Positions 6,195 through 6,401 of a DNA stretch of 6,401 nucleotides are shown here, in pieces (within the stretch, counting starts at the first letter, position 1; each line of letters starts with the position of its first letter). The stretch comes from Merdiplasma sp045118075 (lineage in GTDB: Bacteria; Bacillota; Clostridia; Lachnospirales; Lachnospiraceae). A program made the translations under genes and the position numbers. Where the stretch lies: positions 1-6,401 of the forward strand of contig JBGUOI010000099.1 in NCBI GenBank assembly GCA_045118075.1, given 5' to 3'. The notes under the pieces are model-generated. The model saw nothing but the letters and a program-made list of their open reading frames with translations. It had not been told where the DNA came from and made no database searches.

Positions 6195-6353
6195 ATGGAA
6201 TTATTATTATCAATAGAAGTTGGACTTGATGATTGCACCGTTGTAAAGGATAATAAAACGGAAGTTCGATTTATCCGCTTTCATGGAAACGCTTCGTCGG
6301 AATACTTTAACGGGAAGTTGAGTGCTAAACTAAATTCCATATTGCAACGGTAA
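6195..6353 (+). pseudogene. Truncated N-terminal part of a DUF3237-like protein (probable)
   Basis: The frame opens at ATG 6195 (or ATG 6189, two codons earlier). AAGAGAG (6181-6187) gives better spacing to 6195. It runs 52 residues to TAA at 6351-6353. The first 40 residues, with LDDCTVVKD, EVRFIRFHG and SSEYFNGK, resemble the start of DUF3237 proteins as I recall them, where the next residues should be a Pro-Gly-Gly-Val-Asp-Thr-Gln-like block. Instead the sequence turns into KLSAKLNSILQR and stops, at roughly a third of the family's usual length. The break therefore falls near 6317-6322. It follows the preceding gene by 44 bases. No function should be assumed for the fragment. The family call is from memory; a real short protein cannot be excluded. 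Confidence 0.45.
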
Positions 6354-6401
6354 ATTCCGCATGGGCTGACTTTACCTCCGCACATCTTCACGGCTATACT
6401 A

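Noticed and set aside
6324..6401. Open frame running off the right edge (reading ATVNSAWADFTSAHLHGYT)
   Set aside because: It has no start codon or ribosome binding site and only about 25 codons are visible, so it cannot be told from chance.

Overview
The window looks like a chromosomal accessory stretch from a Gram-positive anaerobe of the Clostridia, probably Lachnospiraceae-like. The grounds are strong AGGAGG-type ribosome binding sites, moderate GC content, a consensus vegetative promoter, a Bacillus-type two-domain NagZ, and several exported proteins with Gram-positive domain styles (bacterial SH3, PPC). The genus cannot be fixed from the sequence alone. TAA, TAG and TGA all serve as gene-ending stops, so the standard code applies.

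Left part (1-2466, plus strand): the window opens on what looks like the right end of an IS200/IS605-type element, with three successive hairpins ending near 86. After a short leader comes a 67-residue protein of unknown function (156-359), then a full-length exported GH3 beta-N-acetylhexosaminidase of the NagZ/YbbD type (402-2315). Behind nagZ lies a stump that resembles the N-terminus of a 4HBT-fold acyl-CoA thioesterase (2355-2430), and then a two-way terminator (2437-2465).

Middle (2506-3685, minus strand): a single exported gene is driven by a near-perfect TTGAAA-17-TATAAT promoter. Its 370-residue product has a signal peptide, an N-terminal globular domain, a bacterial SH3 domain and two near-identical C-terminal copies of a module. 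The Cys/His spacing of that module matches the classical C2H2-type zinc finger (C-x2-C-x3-F-x5-F-x2-H-x-C).

Right part (3721-6401, plus strand): a probable operon. It begins with a small two-helix membrane protein whose reading frame is broken by an in-frame TAG six codons after a strong ribosome binding site. Next come a 440-residue exported protein (two PPC-like beta domains plus a C-terminal C-type lectin domain with an EPN motif) and a 231-residue exported protein with an acidic, EF-hand-like D-x-N-x-D loop. Last is a short reading frame resembling the N-terminus of a DUF3237 protein that loses the family pattern and stops.

Four of the intact genes encode exported proteins, and three of these carry domains linked to cell-wall glycans or carbohydrate (NagZ, SH3, C-type lectin). 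The surface theme is clear, but a joint function is inference. The window also shows wear: two N-terminal gene stumps, one early nonsense codon and a transposon end. No defence system, CRISPR array, tRNA or rRNA was seen.
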